64,000 bases of DNA from Trebonia sp963734665 (GCA_963734665.1 CAVTIR010000007.1:632012-696011), one strand, 5' to 3'; counted from the first letter of the stretch, positions 14,976-24,681 are shown. Numbers and translations: made by a program. Notes: generated by a model from the letters alone, not told the origin.

Positions 14976-17900
14976 ATGCTCGACAGCGAGCGCAACAGCC
15001 GCGAGACAGAGAATAACAACGAGGCCACTGGCCATGTCGCGGGAGCTGCTCCCGCACCGACGGTGTTTAACGGGCCGGCAGAGCCGGCCGTGCCGGCGGT
15101 GCCCGCAGCGCTTTTCCAGCCGCCGCAGGTGCTTTTCCAGCCGCCTGCGCCCGTGGCGCAGTCGGTTGGTGACCGGGACTCCGGTGACCGGGACTCCGGT
15201 GACCGTGAATCCGGCGGCAGGCCGGAGCCCGACGCCGACACTGGCCGGACGAACCGCAGGAGCCGCAGCACCCGGCCCCAGGGCGACGATGGCGCCGACG
15301 AGCAGGCCGGGGCGGACGCCGAGGGCGGTCGCACGAGCCGCAGGACGCGCAGCCGTGGGCGCAATACCCGTGTGCGCGATGCAGCGCCCGACGACGACCT
15401 ATTGAGCGTTGACAGCGCCGGGGCGATCGCCGAGACGGACAACGCCGATGCTGACACCACGGTCGCCAGTGCCGCGATAGGCGCCGACGAAGCCGAGGAG
15501 TCGGGCACCAGCCGGCGCCGCCGGCGCCGGAACACCCGGACCCGGGGCCGCGCCGAGGCGGCGGCCGATGACGATGTCGACGGCCAGGGGAGCGGAGACG
15601 ACAGCGAGAGCGACGACTCCGCTGCCGAGCCCGACGGCGAAGGCGAGGCCGCCGAGAGCGATGGGGGCGCCTCGGGCCGCCGTCGGCGCCGCAAGCGGCG
15701 GCGCGGCTCGGCCGATGGCGACGTGCCGTCCCCGGACGACCCGCCGGACACCGTGGTCCACGTGCGTGAGCCGTACAACCCCGTCGACGACGTGCGCGCC
15801 ATCAAGGGGTCCACGCGTCTTGAGGCCAAGAAGCAGCGTAGGCGCGAAGGCCGCGAGTCGGGCCGCCGCCGCCCGCCGGTCATCACCGAGTCGGAGTTCC
15901 TGGCCCGCAGGGAGTCCGTCGAGCGGACGATGGTGGTCCGCCAGCGGGGCGACAGGACCCAGATGGCGGTGCTTGAAGACGGCGTTCTCGTCGAGCACTA
16001 CGTGAACCGGACGACGCATGCCTCCTACGTGGGCAACGTCTACCTGGGCAAGGTGCAGAACGTGCTGCCCTCGATGGAGGCGGCGTTCGTCGACATCGGC
16101 AAGGGCCGCAACGCCGTGCTCTACGCCGGCGAGGTCAACTTCGACGCCAGCGGCCTTGAGGGCCAGCCCAAGCGCATCGAGTCGGCGCTCAAGCCGGGCC
16201 AGTCGGTGATCGTCCAGGTCACCAAGGACCCGGTTGGCCACAAGGGCGCCCGGCTCACCAGCCAGGTCAGCCTGCCAGGGCGCTACCTTGTGTATGTTCC
16301 CGGGGCGTCGATGACCGGCATCAGCCGCAAGCTCCCCGACACCGAGCGGACCAGGCTCAAGCAGATCCTCAAGAAGGTAACGCCGGAAAACGCCGGCGTG
16401 ATCGTGCGCACGGCCGCCGAGGGTGCCGCCGAGTCCGAACTGGACCGGGACATCACGCGGCTGGCCGCCCAGTGGGAGAGCATCGACAAGAAGGCCAAGA
16501 CCGCGACCGCCCCGGCCCTCTTGTACGGTGAGCCCGACTTGACGATCCGGGTGGTCCGCGACGTCTTCAACGAGGACTTCAGCAGGCTGATCGTGTCCGG
16601 CGACGACGGCTGGGAGATCATCGACGAGTACGTCAGGTACGTCGCGCCGCACCTCGCCGACCGGATCAGCCGCTGGGACACCCCGGACAACGAGGACGCC
16701 GATGAGGATGTCTTCGCCGCCTACCGTATCGACGAGCAGCTCGCCAAGGCACTTGATCGCAAGGTGTGGCTGCCGAGCGGTGGCTCGCTGGTCATCGACC
16801 GCACCGAGGCCATGACGGTCGTCGACGTCAACACCGGGAAGTTCACCGGCCAGGGCGGGAACCTCGAGGAGACCGTCACAAGGAACAATCTGGAGGCCGC
16901 GGAAGAGATCGTCCGCCAACTCCGGCTGCGTGACGTCGGCGGCATCGTCGTCATCGACTTCATCGACATGGTGCTCGAGTCGAACCGCGAGCTAGTCTTG
17001 CGGCGGCTGCTCGAATGCCTGGCGAGGGACCGGACCAAGCACCAGGTCGCCGAGGTCACCTCGCTCGGCCTCGTGCAGATGACCCGCAAGCGGGTCGGCG
17101 CCGGCTTGCTTGAGGCCTTCTCCCAGCCGTGCGAGTGCTGCAATGGCCGAGGCGTCATCGTCGCGCTCGACGCCCCGGCTGAACCTGCCCACCGTGCGTC
17201 GGCAGGCATCGCCCAGCGCCCGGTCCCCGCCCCGCCGACCCAAGCCCCAGGCAACGGGAACGGCAACGGCAACGGCAACGGCAATGGGAACGGCAGGGGC
17301 CAGGGGAACGGCTCAGGCAACGCCAGGGCCGGCTACCCGAACGGCCGCCGCAACCGCCGTGACGACGACCGCAACGACAGGGACACCTACCAGGACCCCG
17401 CCCAGGACAGCGCTTCGCTTGCCGACACCCCGGCTGACGCGCCCCAGGCCGACACCAACCAGGCCGACACCCCGCAGGCCGGCATCAACCAGGCCGACAC
17501 TGCGCAGGCTGGCACCGCGCAGGCCGATGCGGTCGGCAGCGTAACCAGCGGCAACGGCACGGGCACGGAAACCGACAGCAACGGCGGCCGCCGCACGCGC
17601 CGCAGCACGTCGGCAGGCACCGCCTTCGCCACGGCCGTCCTCGTCGAGGACTCCCCGGCCCTGGTCCCGGTTGTCACCACGGTCCCGCCGGTCACCGGCC
17701 CGTCTGCGTCCGGTTTCACGCCCGCCGCAACCGGCGACCCGGTCGCCACCGAGCCCACGGACCCGCCGGCCCCTCCAGTCCGCCGCACCCGAGCCGGCTC
17801 CGCGGTAGCCCGCGTCACGGTAGTCACCGACCCAGAACCGGCCGCCACACCGGACGCGGCACCCACGCCAGAGCCGGAGCCCACCGCGGCAGACACGGCA

Positions 17901-18851
17901 GCTGACGGGACTGCCCCGGTAGTTGACACGGCTGCTCTATCGACCGAGCTGGCCGCCCCGGCAACCGAGGCGCCAGTTTCGAACGAGGCGGCCACCCCGG
18001 CAACCGAACCGGCGATCCCGACCGAGCCTGAGCCAGCGCGGGAGCCAGAACTCGCCGCGCCGTCACTGGGCGAGCCGACCATCGTGTCAGCAAGCGTGTT
18101 CGAGGCCCATCAGGCACCCTCGCCCGCCGAGACGACCCCGGCCGAAGCGGCTCTCACCACCGAGACCGCGCCCACGGCAGACGCGCCGACGGCAGACGCG
18201 CCCACCGACACGGAAGCAGCCGAGGCCGAGGAGCCAGCGCCCGCTGAGCCAGCCCCGGCCGAGTCGGCACCCGTCTCGTCCCTGGACGCGCCAGCTGTCG
18301 AGCAGGCCCCCACGGTTGAGGACCGCGCTTCTACCTGGGAGGAGTCGTCCCCTGAGGAACTCCCGGCAGATGAGACGGCCCTAGCCGACACGGCACAAGC
18401 AGCCGTCGCAACCCCCCCTGCCGACCAGGAGACTCCTGACCAGGAGACTCCGGAAGCTCCCGAGGCCGAGGCCGAAGGCGAGCCACTCCCGGGCGTCGCC
18501 TCGCAGCCAGAGCCGGTCTCTGAGCCGACCGCAGAAGTGCCCGCTACTGAGGCAGCCCCGCTGCTAGAGGCAGCGTCTTGGTCGGCCCCAGAGGAGCCCG
18601 CCACTGAGGCACCCCTGGTCGGCGAGGGTAATGTCGAGCCCGCCCAGGCAGATGCCGAAGGCGAGCCCACTCCTGAGGTCGCCCCGCAGGCAGAGCCAGT
18701 GTCTGAGACGGCTCCGGCAGTGCTCGCCTTCGAGGCCGCTCCAGCCGACCAGGGCAGTGTGTCAGCCCCTGCGGCCGACGCCGAAGGCGAGACAACGCCC
18801 GAGCAGGAGACCGTCGCAACCGCCGAAGGCGAGACGTCGACCTGGTGGTAG
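14976..18851 (+). CDS. rne: Ribonuclease E/G family protein with long disordered arms
   Basis: 1291 residues. Residues 1-310 are charged and low-complexity with Arg-rich patches (SGRRRRRKRRRG). The S1-containing core begins about 318 (RTMVVRQRGDRTQMAVLEDG, then THASYVGNVYLGKVQNVLPS). Catalytic Asp motifs follow: MTVVDVNTGKFTG near 610 and VVIDFIDMVLES near 660. CECCNGRGV near 720 matches the Zn-link Cys pair. Residues 745-1291 are Gly/Asn repeats, then Ala/Glu/Pro/Thr-rich imperfect repeats (QADTNQADTPQAG). The layout, a central core with disordered flanks, matches actinobacterial RNase E (RNase ES type). It initiates mRNA decay and rRNA processing, and its arms bind partners such as PNPase. 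Confidence 0.9.
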   Translation: MLDSERNSRETENNNEATGHVAGAAPAPTVFNGPAEPAVPAVPAALFQPPQVLFQPPAPVAQSVGDRDSGDRDSGDRESGGRPEPDADTGRTNRRSRSTRPQGDDGADEQAGADAEGGRTSRRTRSRGRNTRVRDAAPDDDLLSVDSAGAIAETDNADADTTVASAAIGADEAEESGTSRRRRRRNTRTRGRAEAAADDDVDGQGSGDDSESDDSAAEPDGEGEAAESDGGASGRRRRRKRRRGSADGDVPSPDDPPDTVVHVREPYNPVDDVRAIKGSTRLEAKKQRRREGRESGRRRPPVITESEFLARRESVERTMVVRQRGDRTQMAVLEDGVLVEHYVNRTTHASYVGNVYLGKVQNVLPSMEAAFVDIGKGRNAVLYAGEVNFDASGLEGQPKRIESALKPGQSVIVQVTKDPVGHKGARLTSQVSLPGRYLVYVPGASMTGISRKLPDTERTRLKQILKKVTPENAGVIVRTAAEGAAESELDRDITRLAAQWESIDKKAKTATAPALLYGEPDLTIRVVRDVFNEDFSRLIVSGDDGWEIIDEYVRYVAPHLADRISRWDTPDNEDADEDVFAAYRIDEQLAKALDRKVWLPSGGSLVIDRTEAMTVVDVNTGKFTGQGGNLEETVTRNNLEAAEEIVRQLRLRDVGGIVVIDFIDMVLESNRELVLRRLLECLARDRTKHQVAEVTSLGLVQMTRKRVGAGLLEAFSQPCECCNGRGVIVALDAPAEPAHRASAGIAQRPVPAPPTQAPGNGNGNGNGNGNGNGRGQGNGSGNARAGYPNGRRNRRDDDRNDRDTYQDPAQDSASLADTPADAPQADTNQADTPQAGINQADTAQAGTAQADAVGSVTSGNGTGTETDSNGGRRTRRSTSAGTAFATAVLVEDSPALVPVVTTVPPVTGPSASGFTPAATGDPVATEPTDPPAPPVRRTRAGSAVARVTVVTDPEPAATPDAAPTPEPEPTAADTAADGTAPVVDTAALSTELAAPATEAPVSNEAATPATEPAIPTEPEPAREPELAAPSLGEPTIVSASVFEAHQAPSPAETTPAEAALTTETAPTADAPTADAPTDTEAAEAEEPAPAEPAPAESAPVSSLDAPAVEQAPTVEDRASTWEESSPEELPADETALADTAQAAVATPPADQETPDQETPEAPEAEAEGEPLPGVASQPEPVSEPTAEVPATEAAPLLEAASWSAPEEPATEAPLVGEGNVEPAQADAEGEPTPEVAPQAEPVSETAPAVLAFEAAPADQGSVSAPAADAEGETTPEQETVATAEGETSTWW

Positions 18852-18955
18852 GCCTGTCAGCGTAAACGAGCGCGTGGGGGCGCGCGGGGTTTCCGCCGGG
18901 ACGTTCGGCGACTGCCTTCTGGTCGCCGACTGCCCCGCCGGACACCCCGCAAGCC

Positions 18956-19057
18956 CCAGCGCGCCCCATGCGTCGAGGTACAAATGTCCGCCCTGAAGGA
19001 TCCAGCCATCCAGCGCGCCCCACGCGTCAAAGGTGTCGGCCCTGAAGAATTAGCCGA
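18956..19057 (+). repeat. Imperfect 54-bp tandem duplication in a 476-bp gene-free stretch
   Basis: Two copies start with CCAGCGCGCCCC at 18956 and 19010 and share a later GCCCTGAAG segment. They lie in 18852-19327 between rne and rplU, in which I see no gene. The rest of the gap probably carries the rplU promoter; TATGCT near 19146 is a -10-like hexamer, implying a leader of about 170 nt. Confidence 0.7.
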
Positions 19058-19327
19058 CTGGACCCCAGCGTGAGCGATGGCCCAGGCCGCTTGAAGCGAT
19101 TGGCCAGCTCTACCGCGGTTGGCTAACTCTAGCTAAGAGACCTGGTATGCTTCCCAAGAGCGATTAACGCGACCATCGCACTAACCCGTCGGCACAATGC
19201 CGGGGTAAGCGAGTTCGCGGGTCGCAATCATGCACGTAAGATGGCATGTCAGGTTCATGGCGAGCCCGCTACCGGCAACAATAGCCAATGACAGCGGGGC
19301 ACGCTCTCAGGGAGAGGCAGTTCTCGG

Positions 19328-19642
19328 GTGTACGCGATTGTGCGCTGCGGTGGCAGGCAGGAGAAGGTCGCCCTCGATGACGTGCTCACCGTCGACAAGC
19401 TTGCGGACGAGGAGACCGGGTCGAGCGTCTCGTTCCCCGCGCTGCTCGTGGTGGACGACGGCACGGTCATCAGCGATCCGGCGGAGCTCAGCGGCTACCA
19501 GGTGACGGCCGAGGTGGTTGGCACGGCCAAGGGTCCGAAGATCAACATGATCCACTACCGGAACAAGACGGGTTACAAGCGCCGCCAGGGTCACCGGCAG
19601 CAGTACACCCAGGTCCGGATCACCGGCATCGCCAAGGCTTAA
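19328..19642 (+). CDS. rplU: 50S ribosomal protein L21
   Basis: 104 residues from GTG 19328, with AGGGAGAGG about 15 bases upstream. Standard L21 sequence: YAIVRCGGRQEKVALDDVLTVDK at the N-terminus and the basic, rRNA-binding KTGYKRRQGHRQQYTQVRI near the end. It binds 23S rRNA in the large subunit. It forms an operon with rpmA (30-bp gap) and obg, the near-universal order. The long untranslated leader may hold autoregulatory structure, which I could not demonstrate. Confidence 0.97.
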   Translation: MYAIVRCGGRQEKVALDDVLTVDKLADEETGSSVSFPALLVVDDGTVISDPAELSGYQVTAEVVGTAKGPKINMIHYRNKTGYKRRQGHRQQYTQVRITGIAKA

Positions 19643-19672
19643 GAAGCTCTAAGGACAAGAGGGCAAGCAGAG

Positions 19673-19954
19673 ATGGCACACAAGAAGGGCGCGTCGTCCA
19701 GCCGTAACGGCCGTGACAGCAACGCGCAGCGGCTCGGCGTGAAGCGCTTCGGCGGCCAGCGGGTCAACGCGGGCGAGATCATCGTCCGGCAGCGCGGCAC
19801 CCACTTCCACCCCGGTCTCGGCGTCGGCCGCGGCGATGACGACACGCTGTTCGCTCTGGTCACGGGCAAGGTCGAGTTCGCTCGCCACCGAGGCCGCCGC
19901 GCGGTGAACATCGTTCCGCAGCCGCAGCCGCAGCCGGAGCACGTCTCGGCCTAG
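19673..19954 (+). CDS. rpmA: 50S ribosomal protein L27
   Basis: 93 residues from ATG 19673. The N-terminus AHKKGASSSRNGRDSNAQRLGVK is the flexible arm that reaches the peptidyl transferase centre. GGQRVNAGEIIVRQRGTHFHPG and the final RHRGRRAVNIV complete the family pattern. A terminal Gln/Pro run (PQPQPQPE) is a small oddity. There is no extra N-terminal cleavage peptide of the kind seen in Firmicutes. It is co-transcribed with rplU and obg. Confidence 0.97.
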   Translation: MAHKKGASSSRNGRDSNAQRLGVKRFGGQRVNAGEIIVRQRGTHFHPGLGVGRGDDDTLFALVTGKVEFARHRGRRAVNIVPQPQPQPEHVSA

Positions 19955-20028
19955 CAGGCGCACAAGCACCAAGTCGATGGCGGGCCGGGATCACCTGGCC
20001 CGCCATTGGCATGTAAGGGGGTAAGCAC

Positions 20029-21414
20029 ATGGCAGAGTTCGCTGACCACGCTGTGCTCCGAGTGCAGGCTGGCCACGGCGGCCATGGCTGTGCCTCGGTT
20101 CACCGGGAGAAGTTCAAGCCGCTCGGCGGCCCGGACGGCGGCAATGGCGGCCGGGGCGGCAGCGTGATCCTCGAGGTGGACGCGTCCACCTCCACCTTGC
20201 TCGACTTCCACCGGCGCCCTGTCCGCAAGGCGGCCAACGGCCACCAGGGCGAGGGGTCGAACAGGAACGGCGCTGCAGGCGACGACCAGATCGTCAAGGT
20301 CCCCAACGGGACGGTGGTCCTGGACAAAGGCGGCGAGGTCCTCGCCGATCTCATGGGCACCGGCACCAGGTTCGTGGCCGCCCAGGGGGGCCACGGCGGC
20401 CTCGGCAACGCGGCCCTCGCCTCCCAGAAGCGCAGGGCCCCCGGTTTCGCGCTCAAGGGCGAGCTAGGGGAGGAGCGCGAGCTCACCCTTGAGCTCAAGA
20501 CCGTCGCGGACATCGGACTCGTCGGCTTCCCGAACGCCGGTAAGTCCTCCCTGATCGCCGCCATATCCGCCGCGCGGCCGAAGATCGCCAGCTACCCGTT
20601 TACGACCCTCATCCCGAACCTCGGCGTCGCCGAGGCGGGTGACGTCCAGTACGTCGTCGCCGACGTGCCCGGCCTGATCCCCGGCGCGAGCGAGGGAAAG
20701 GGCCTCGGCCACGACTTCCTGCGCCACGTCGAGCGCTGCGCGGCGCTCGTCCACGTTCTTGACTGCGCGACCCACGAGCCCGGCCGTGACCCGATCACCG
20801 ACCTGGACACGATCGAGTCTGAACTCGCCGCCTACGAGGACCTGATCGGCCCAAGCCTGGCCGGCACCCGCCTCACGGACCGGCCCCGGCTAGTTGTCCT
20901 CAACAAGATCGACGTCCCGGAGGCCCGCGACCTCGCCGACCTCGTCAAGCCAGAGCTTGAAGCACGGGGCCTCGCCGTGTACGAACTCTCCGCGGCGACC
21001 CACGAGGGCCTCCGCGAGCTCGGGTTCGCCATGGCCGAACTCGTCGAGCAGGCCCGCGCGATGGCGCCGCTGGCCGAGCCGGTCCGGGTAGTGATCCGCC
21101 CGCCCGCGGTCAAGGACACCGGCTTCGAGATCGTCCGCACCCGCGACGGCGCGTACCTGATCCGCGGCCAGAAGCCCCTGAGGTGGGTCAACCAGACCGA
21201 CTTCACCAACGACGAGGCGGTCGGCTACCTCGCGGATCGCCTGGCCAGGCTGGGCGTTGAGGAGTCCCTGGCCAAGGCGGGGGCCGAGCCAGGCGACACG
21301 GTGCTGATCGGCGACTTCGACGACGCGGTCGTCTTCGACTGGGACCCGGAACTCACGGCAGGCGGCGGTCACGCGCCCGGCCCTCGTGGCTCGGACTGGC
21401 GTCTGGAAAGATGA
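20029..21414 (+). CDS. obg: GTPase Obg/CgtA
   Basis: 461 residues. The Gly-rich Obg fold comes first (VQAGHGGHGCASVHREKF, GGNGGRGG). The G domain starts near 160: P-loop GFPNAGKSS at 166-174, switch I Thr in YPFTTLIPNLG, DVPG G3, NKID G4. A C-terminal OCT domain is present (DTGFEIVRTRDGAYLIRG). Obg helps 50S maturation and responds to ppGpp. It is preceded by GTAAG-rich spacing 74 bp after rpmA. proB starts four bases after its stop. Length is ordinary for actinobacteria. Confidence 0.97.
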   Translation: MAEFADHAVLRVQAGHGGHGCASVHREKFKPLGGPDGGNGGRGGSVILEVDASTSTLLDFHRRPVRKAANGHQGEGSNRNGAAGDDQIVKVPNGTVVLDKGGEVLADLMGTGTRFVAAQGGHGGLGNAALASQKRRAPGFALKGELGEERELTLELKTVADIGLVGFPNAGKSSLIAAISAARPKIASYPFTTLIPNLGVAEAGDVQYVVADVPGLIPGASEGKGLGHDFLRHVERCAALVHVLDCATHEPGRDPITDLDTIESELAAYEDLIGPSLAGTRLTDRPRLVVLNKIDVPEARDLADLVKPELEARGLAVYELSAATHEGLRELGFAMAELVEQARAMAPLAEPVRVVIRPPAVKDTGFEIVRTRDGAYLIRGQKPLRWVNQTDFTNDEAVGYLADRLARLGVEESLAKAGAEPGDTVLIGDFDDAVVFDWDPELTAGGGHAPGPRGSDWRLER

Positions 21415-21418
21415 GGCC

Positions 21419-22555
21419 GTGCAGGACCCTGCTCGCCAGAACACCGCCCGTCCCGACATCGCAGGATCGCCAAGGACCGTCGTCAAGATCGGTTCCTCGT
21501 CACTCACGACGAAGAACGGCGCGATCGACGACGCCCGCATCACTGAGCTGACTGACGCGCTCGCCGCAAGGGCCAACAGCGGCCACCAGGTCCTCCTGGT
21601 TTCCTCTGGCGCGATCGCCACGGGCATGGCACCGCTCGGCCTGAAGAAGCGCCCGAAGGACCTGGCCACCCAGCAGGCCGCGGCGAGCGTCGGCCAGTGC
21701 CTGCTCATCGCCCGCTACGCCGAAGCCTTCAGTAAGCACCACCTAGGCGTCGGCCAGGTGCTGCTGACCGCCGACGACGTTATGCGCCGCGGCCATTACC
21801 GCAACGCCCAGCGGACCCTGGACCGCCTGCTCGAACTGGGGATCGTCCCGATCATCAACGAGAACGACACCGTGGCCACGGACGAGATCCGCTTCGGCGA
21901 CAACGACCGCCTGGCTGCCCTGGTCGCCCACGTCAGCAGGGCCAGCGCCCTCATCCTGCTCTCCGACGTCGACGGACTCTACGACGGAGACCCGAGAAGG
22001 GGCGACCCACGCAAAATCGACATGGTCACAGGCCCGCACGACCTTGAGCACGTCAGGGCAGGCAAGACCGGTGCCAGCGGCCTCGGCAAGGGCGGCATGT
22101 CCACGAAGGTCGACTCCGCCCTGATCGCCACATCCGCCGGCATCCCCACGATCGTGACCTCGGCAGCCCACGCGGCGCAGGCCATCGCGGGGGAGGAGAC
22201 GGGAACCTACTTCGCCCCAACCGGCCAGCGCCAGAGCACCAGACTCCTCTGGCTAGCCCACGCGGCCGTCGCCAGGGGCGCCCTAAAGCTAGACGACGGT
22301 GCCGTCGAGGCGATCACCCGGCGCCGCGCCTCCCTCCTCCCGGCCGGCATCACCGGCGCCGAGGGGACCTTCGAGGCAGGCGACCCGATAGACCTAACCG
22401 ACGAAGCCGGCAAGCCGGTGGCGCGAGGCCTGGTCAACTACGACGCGAAGGAACTCCCGTCCCTGATGGGACGCTCCACGCGCTGGCTGTCATCCAAACT
22501 GGGCCCAGAGTACGAACGCGAGGTAGTCCACCGCGACGACCTGGTAATCCTCTAG
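21419..22555 (+). CDS. proB: Glutamate 5-kinase
   Basis: 378 residues from GTG 21419, just after the obg stop; an earlier in-frame GTG (21386) lies inside obg and is less likely. The amino-acid kinase domain has VVKIGSSSLTT, SSGAIATGMAPLG, INENDTVATDEIRFGDNDRLAALVA and LLSDVDGLYDGDPR. A C-terminal PUA domain runs from about 285 (LKLDDGAVEAITRRRASLLPAGI, then RGLVNYDAKELPSLMGRST). It makes gamma-glutamyl phosphate, the first step of proline synthesis. The partner proA, often next door, is absent; a convergent M48 protease follows instead. Confidence 0.95.
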   Translation: MQDPARQNTARPDIAGSPRTVVKIGSSSLTTKNGAIDDARITELTDALAARANSGHQVLLVSSGAIATGMAPLGLKKRPKDLATQQAAASVGQCLLIARYAEAFSKHHLGVGQVLLTADDVMRRGHYRNAQRTLDRLLELGIVPIINENDTVATDEIRFGDNDRLAALVAHVSRASALILLSDVDGLYDGDPRRGDPRKIDMVTGPHDLEHVRAGKTGASGLGKGGMSTKVDSALIATSAGIPTIVTSAAHAAQAIAGEETGTYFAPTGQRQSTRLLWLAHAAVARGALKLDDGAVEAITRRRASLLPAGITGAEGTFEAGDPIDLTDEAGKPVARGLVNYDAKELPSLMGRSTRWLSSKLGPEYEREVVHRDDLVIL

Positions 22556-22583
22556 CACAGAAGTCACACCCGTGGCGTGCTGG

Positions 22584-22619
22584 ACCCAGGGTGCCGGGAC
22601 ATGACGAGTCCTGGGTTTT
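22584..22619 (+). terminator. Terminator-like hairpin after proB
   Basis: ACCCAGG (22584-22590) pairs with CCTGGGT (22610-22616), followed by TTTTGGG. The short T run and position 29 bases after the proB stop suit a terminator. Confidence 0.5.
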
Positions 22620-22646
22620 GGGCTTATGACACCTGAACGAGAGAGA

Positions 22647-22711
22647 GCGGGCTGGGGGGATTCCCTCGCGGCCTTCCGAAGGAGCGCCGCGAGGAATCCT
22701 CCCCAGTCCGC
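22647..22711. terminator. Long imperfect hairpin between convergent proB and M48 gene
   Basis: 25-nt arms (22647-22671 and 22687-22711), differing by a few bulges, around a loop that itself contains CCTTCCGAAGG. The location between convergent genes suggests bidirectional termination. Confidence 0.65.
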
Positions 22712-22768
22712 TCGCCCAAGCGACTGGATTTTTGGTTGTCCCGGCCCCGCTCGCCTGCGCGAGTGGGT

Positions 22769-23809
22769 TCAGTTGTTGTCGTCCCCAGACGACCCTGACC
22801 CCCGGTTGCCACCGAACCGGTCGAACAGCCCGGAAGCCGCCCGTACGCCGGTCTCGGCAACACCACGGAAGATGCCCGCGAGCGGGTCCTCGGACCGCTG
22901 CCACGAGTCCCGGTAGGAGTTGGCCGCGTCGCGCACCCCATCGGTGAACTTGGCGTCCCTGTCGGTGTCCCGCCGCGGGTAGTCACCGGCCAGGATCGAC
23001 TCGTACGACCCGTCGGTCGCCCACCGGTCGAGCTCTGCGAACCGCACGACGGCGAACGGGTGCGTGTTCCCCTGCAGCTGCAGCAGCTTCAGGATCGAGT
23101 CACGAAGGTCAGGCACCGCGTCGTACTCGTGCGCCTGCTCGCGGAAGGCATCCGGGTTGAGCTCGGACAGGTGCGGCCCGCCGGCGAGCTTCATCAGGGC
23201 GCGGCGCGCGGCGTCCACGTCCTGGCCGGCCAGGAGCCCCGCCCGGTCGCAGGAAAGCTCGGACTTGCGGAACCACTCCTCAAGCCCCCAGATGATGGCC
23301 CGCAGCCCCATGTACCCGATCGGCATCCAGGCGATCCTGGCGGCGAGCTGAATGAGGATGAGCATCATCGTCCGGTACACGGCGTGCCCGGACAGGATGT
23401 GCCCGAGCTCGTGGCCGACGACCCAGCGGAGCTCTTCCTCATCGTGCAGGTTCACGAGGCCGGTCGTGATCACGATGAACGGCCGGTCGCGGCCGATCGC
23501 CATCGCGTTGACGATCGGCGACTGAATGACGAAGCAATCGGGCACGTCGGGCAGGTCGAGGATGTAGGCGCCGTCCCGCACGAGCGCATTGATATGCGGG
23601 AACTGGCGCTCGGAGACCTTGACCGCGCCGGCCAGGAAGGTCAGCCGCAAGGCACGTTCGTTGATGAGGCCGAAGAGCTTGCTCAGCAGCACGTCGAAGC
23701 CGCTCAGCTTGCGCAGCGCGACAAGCGCGGAGCGGTCAGCCGGGTGCTCGTAGGCACGCGACGATATCCCGGTGAGCCGGACTCTGGCACGATCAGGCAC
23801 TGAAGTCAT
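22769..23809 (-). CDS. M48 family metallopeptidase
   Basis: 346 residues. Zinc site HELGH at 133-137, with Glu184 in SELSCDRAG as the likely third ligand. Hydrophobic segments around the site (MMLILIQLAARIAWMPIGYMGL) suggest membrane association as in HtpX-like proteases. The C-terminal 100 residues include FAVVRFAELDRWA typical of this actinobacterial group, and a Gly/Ser/Asp tail. It probably degrades damaged membrane proteins; a specific substrate is unknown. It sits between proB and nadD on the opposite strand, breaking the usual biosynthetic order. Confidence 0.85.
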   Translation of the reverse strand: MTSVPDRARVRLTGISSRAYEHPADRSALVALRKLSGFDVLLSKLFGLINERALRLTFLAGAVKVSERQFPHINALVRDGAYILDLPDVPDCFVIQSPIVNAMAIGRDRPFIVITTGLVNLHDEEELRWVVGHELGHILSGHAVYRTMMLILIQLAARIAWMPIGYMGLRAIIWGLEEWFRKSELSCDRAGLLAGQDVDAARRALMKLAGGPHLSELNPDAFREQAHEYDAVPDLRDSILKLLQLQGNTHPFAVVRFAELDRWATDGSYESILAGDYPRRDTDRDAKFTDGVRDAANSYRDSWQRSEDPLAGIFRGVAETGVRAASGLFDRFGGNRGSGSSGDDNN

Positions 23810-23942
23810 ATCTCGAATGGTAGCTCCACTGGTGACCTGAACGCATCGTCCTGCGGGCGTAACCCCAGCGGATCATCAAGGAACATTTTCCGCCCGCGCA
23901 GCCCTATACCATCTCGACACGAAGTAATGAAGGAGATGGCAG

Positions 23943-24548
23943 TTGATTAACGGGCGCAGGCGGGTCGGCGTGATGGGCGGTACCTTCGATCCGATCCACC
24001 ATGGTCACCTGGTAGCGGGCAGCGAAGTGGCGCACATCTTCGCCCTCGACGAGGTCATCTTCGTCCCCACGGGCGAGCCCTATCAGAAGAACGACAGGAT
24101 CGTCTCAAGCGCCGAGGACCGTTACCTGATGACGGTGATCGCCACCGCGTCCAACCCGAGGTTCTCCGTCAGCCGCGTCGACATCGACCGCCCGGGACCG
24201 ACTTACACGATCGACACCCTCAGAGACCTCAAAGAGAAGAACGGTCCCGACACCGATCTTTACTTCATTACCGGCGCCGACGCCCTGGCGAACATCCTGA
24301 CCTGGCACGACGTCGACGACCTGTTCAGCCTGGCGCACTTCATCGGCTGCACGAGGCCGGGCCACCGGCTGACCGGCCAGGGCCTCCCCGACGGCAAGGT
24401 CTCCCTGGTGGAGATCCCCGCTCTCGCGATCTCCAGCAGCGAGTGCCGCCACCGCGTAGCCGCGGGCGAGCCGGTCTGGTACCTGGTTCCCGACGGCGTA
24501 GTCCAGTACATAGCCAAGCGCTGCCTCTACGGCCGCGCGCCACGCTGA
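23943..24548 (+). CDS. nadD: Nicotinate-nucleotide adenylyltransferase
   Basis: 201 residues from TTG 23943, chosen because AAGGAG lies about nine bases upstream and the frame then runs straight into the fold. GGTFDPIHHGH at 12-22 contains the HxGH nucleotide site. Conserved EVIFVPTGEPYQK, DLYFITGADALANILTWH and the ISSSECR motif follow. It adenylates nicotinate mononucleotide in NAD synthesis. The normal downstream partner rsfS is 4.5 kb away, separated by an oppositely oriented sugar ABC operon. Confidence 0.95.
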   Translation: MINGRRRVGVMGGTFDPIHHGHLVAGSEVAHIFALDEVIFVPTGEPYQKNDRIVSSAEDRYLMTVIATASNPRFSVSRVDIDRPGPTYTIDTLRDLKEKNGPDTDLYFITGADALANILTWHDVDDLFSLAHFIGCTRPGHRLTGQGLPDGKVSLVEIPALAISSSECRHRVAAGEPVWYLVPDGVVQYIAKRCLYGRAPR

Positions 24549-24681
24549 CTCGCCCGGCCGCCTGACTCAACATCAGCCGTATCCCGAACGTAAGCGCCTT
24601 CCTGTTCGCACGCCCATGACACTCAAGGCGTGGGAGGCGGAAGGAGTCCGCCCGCGCCCATCTCGCGCTAGCAATCTGCCG

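Noticed and set aside
14792..15016. 74-residue ORF overlapping the DUF2344 stop and the rne start
   Set aside because: ATGA overlap is suggestive, but the peptide is Arg/Ala-rich, has no domain, and runs into the rne N-terminus.
19150..19327. L21 leader riboswitch-like element
   Set aside because: The leader is long, but I could not identify a conserved fold; the described L21 leader is from Firmicutes.
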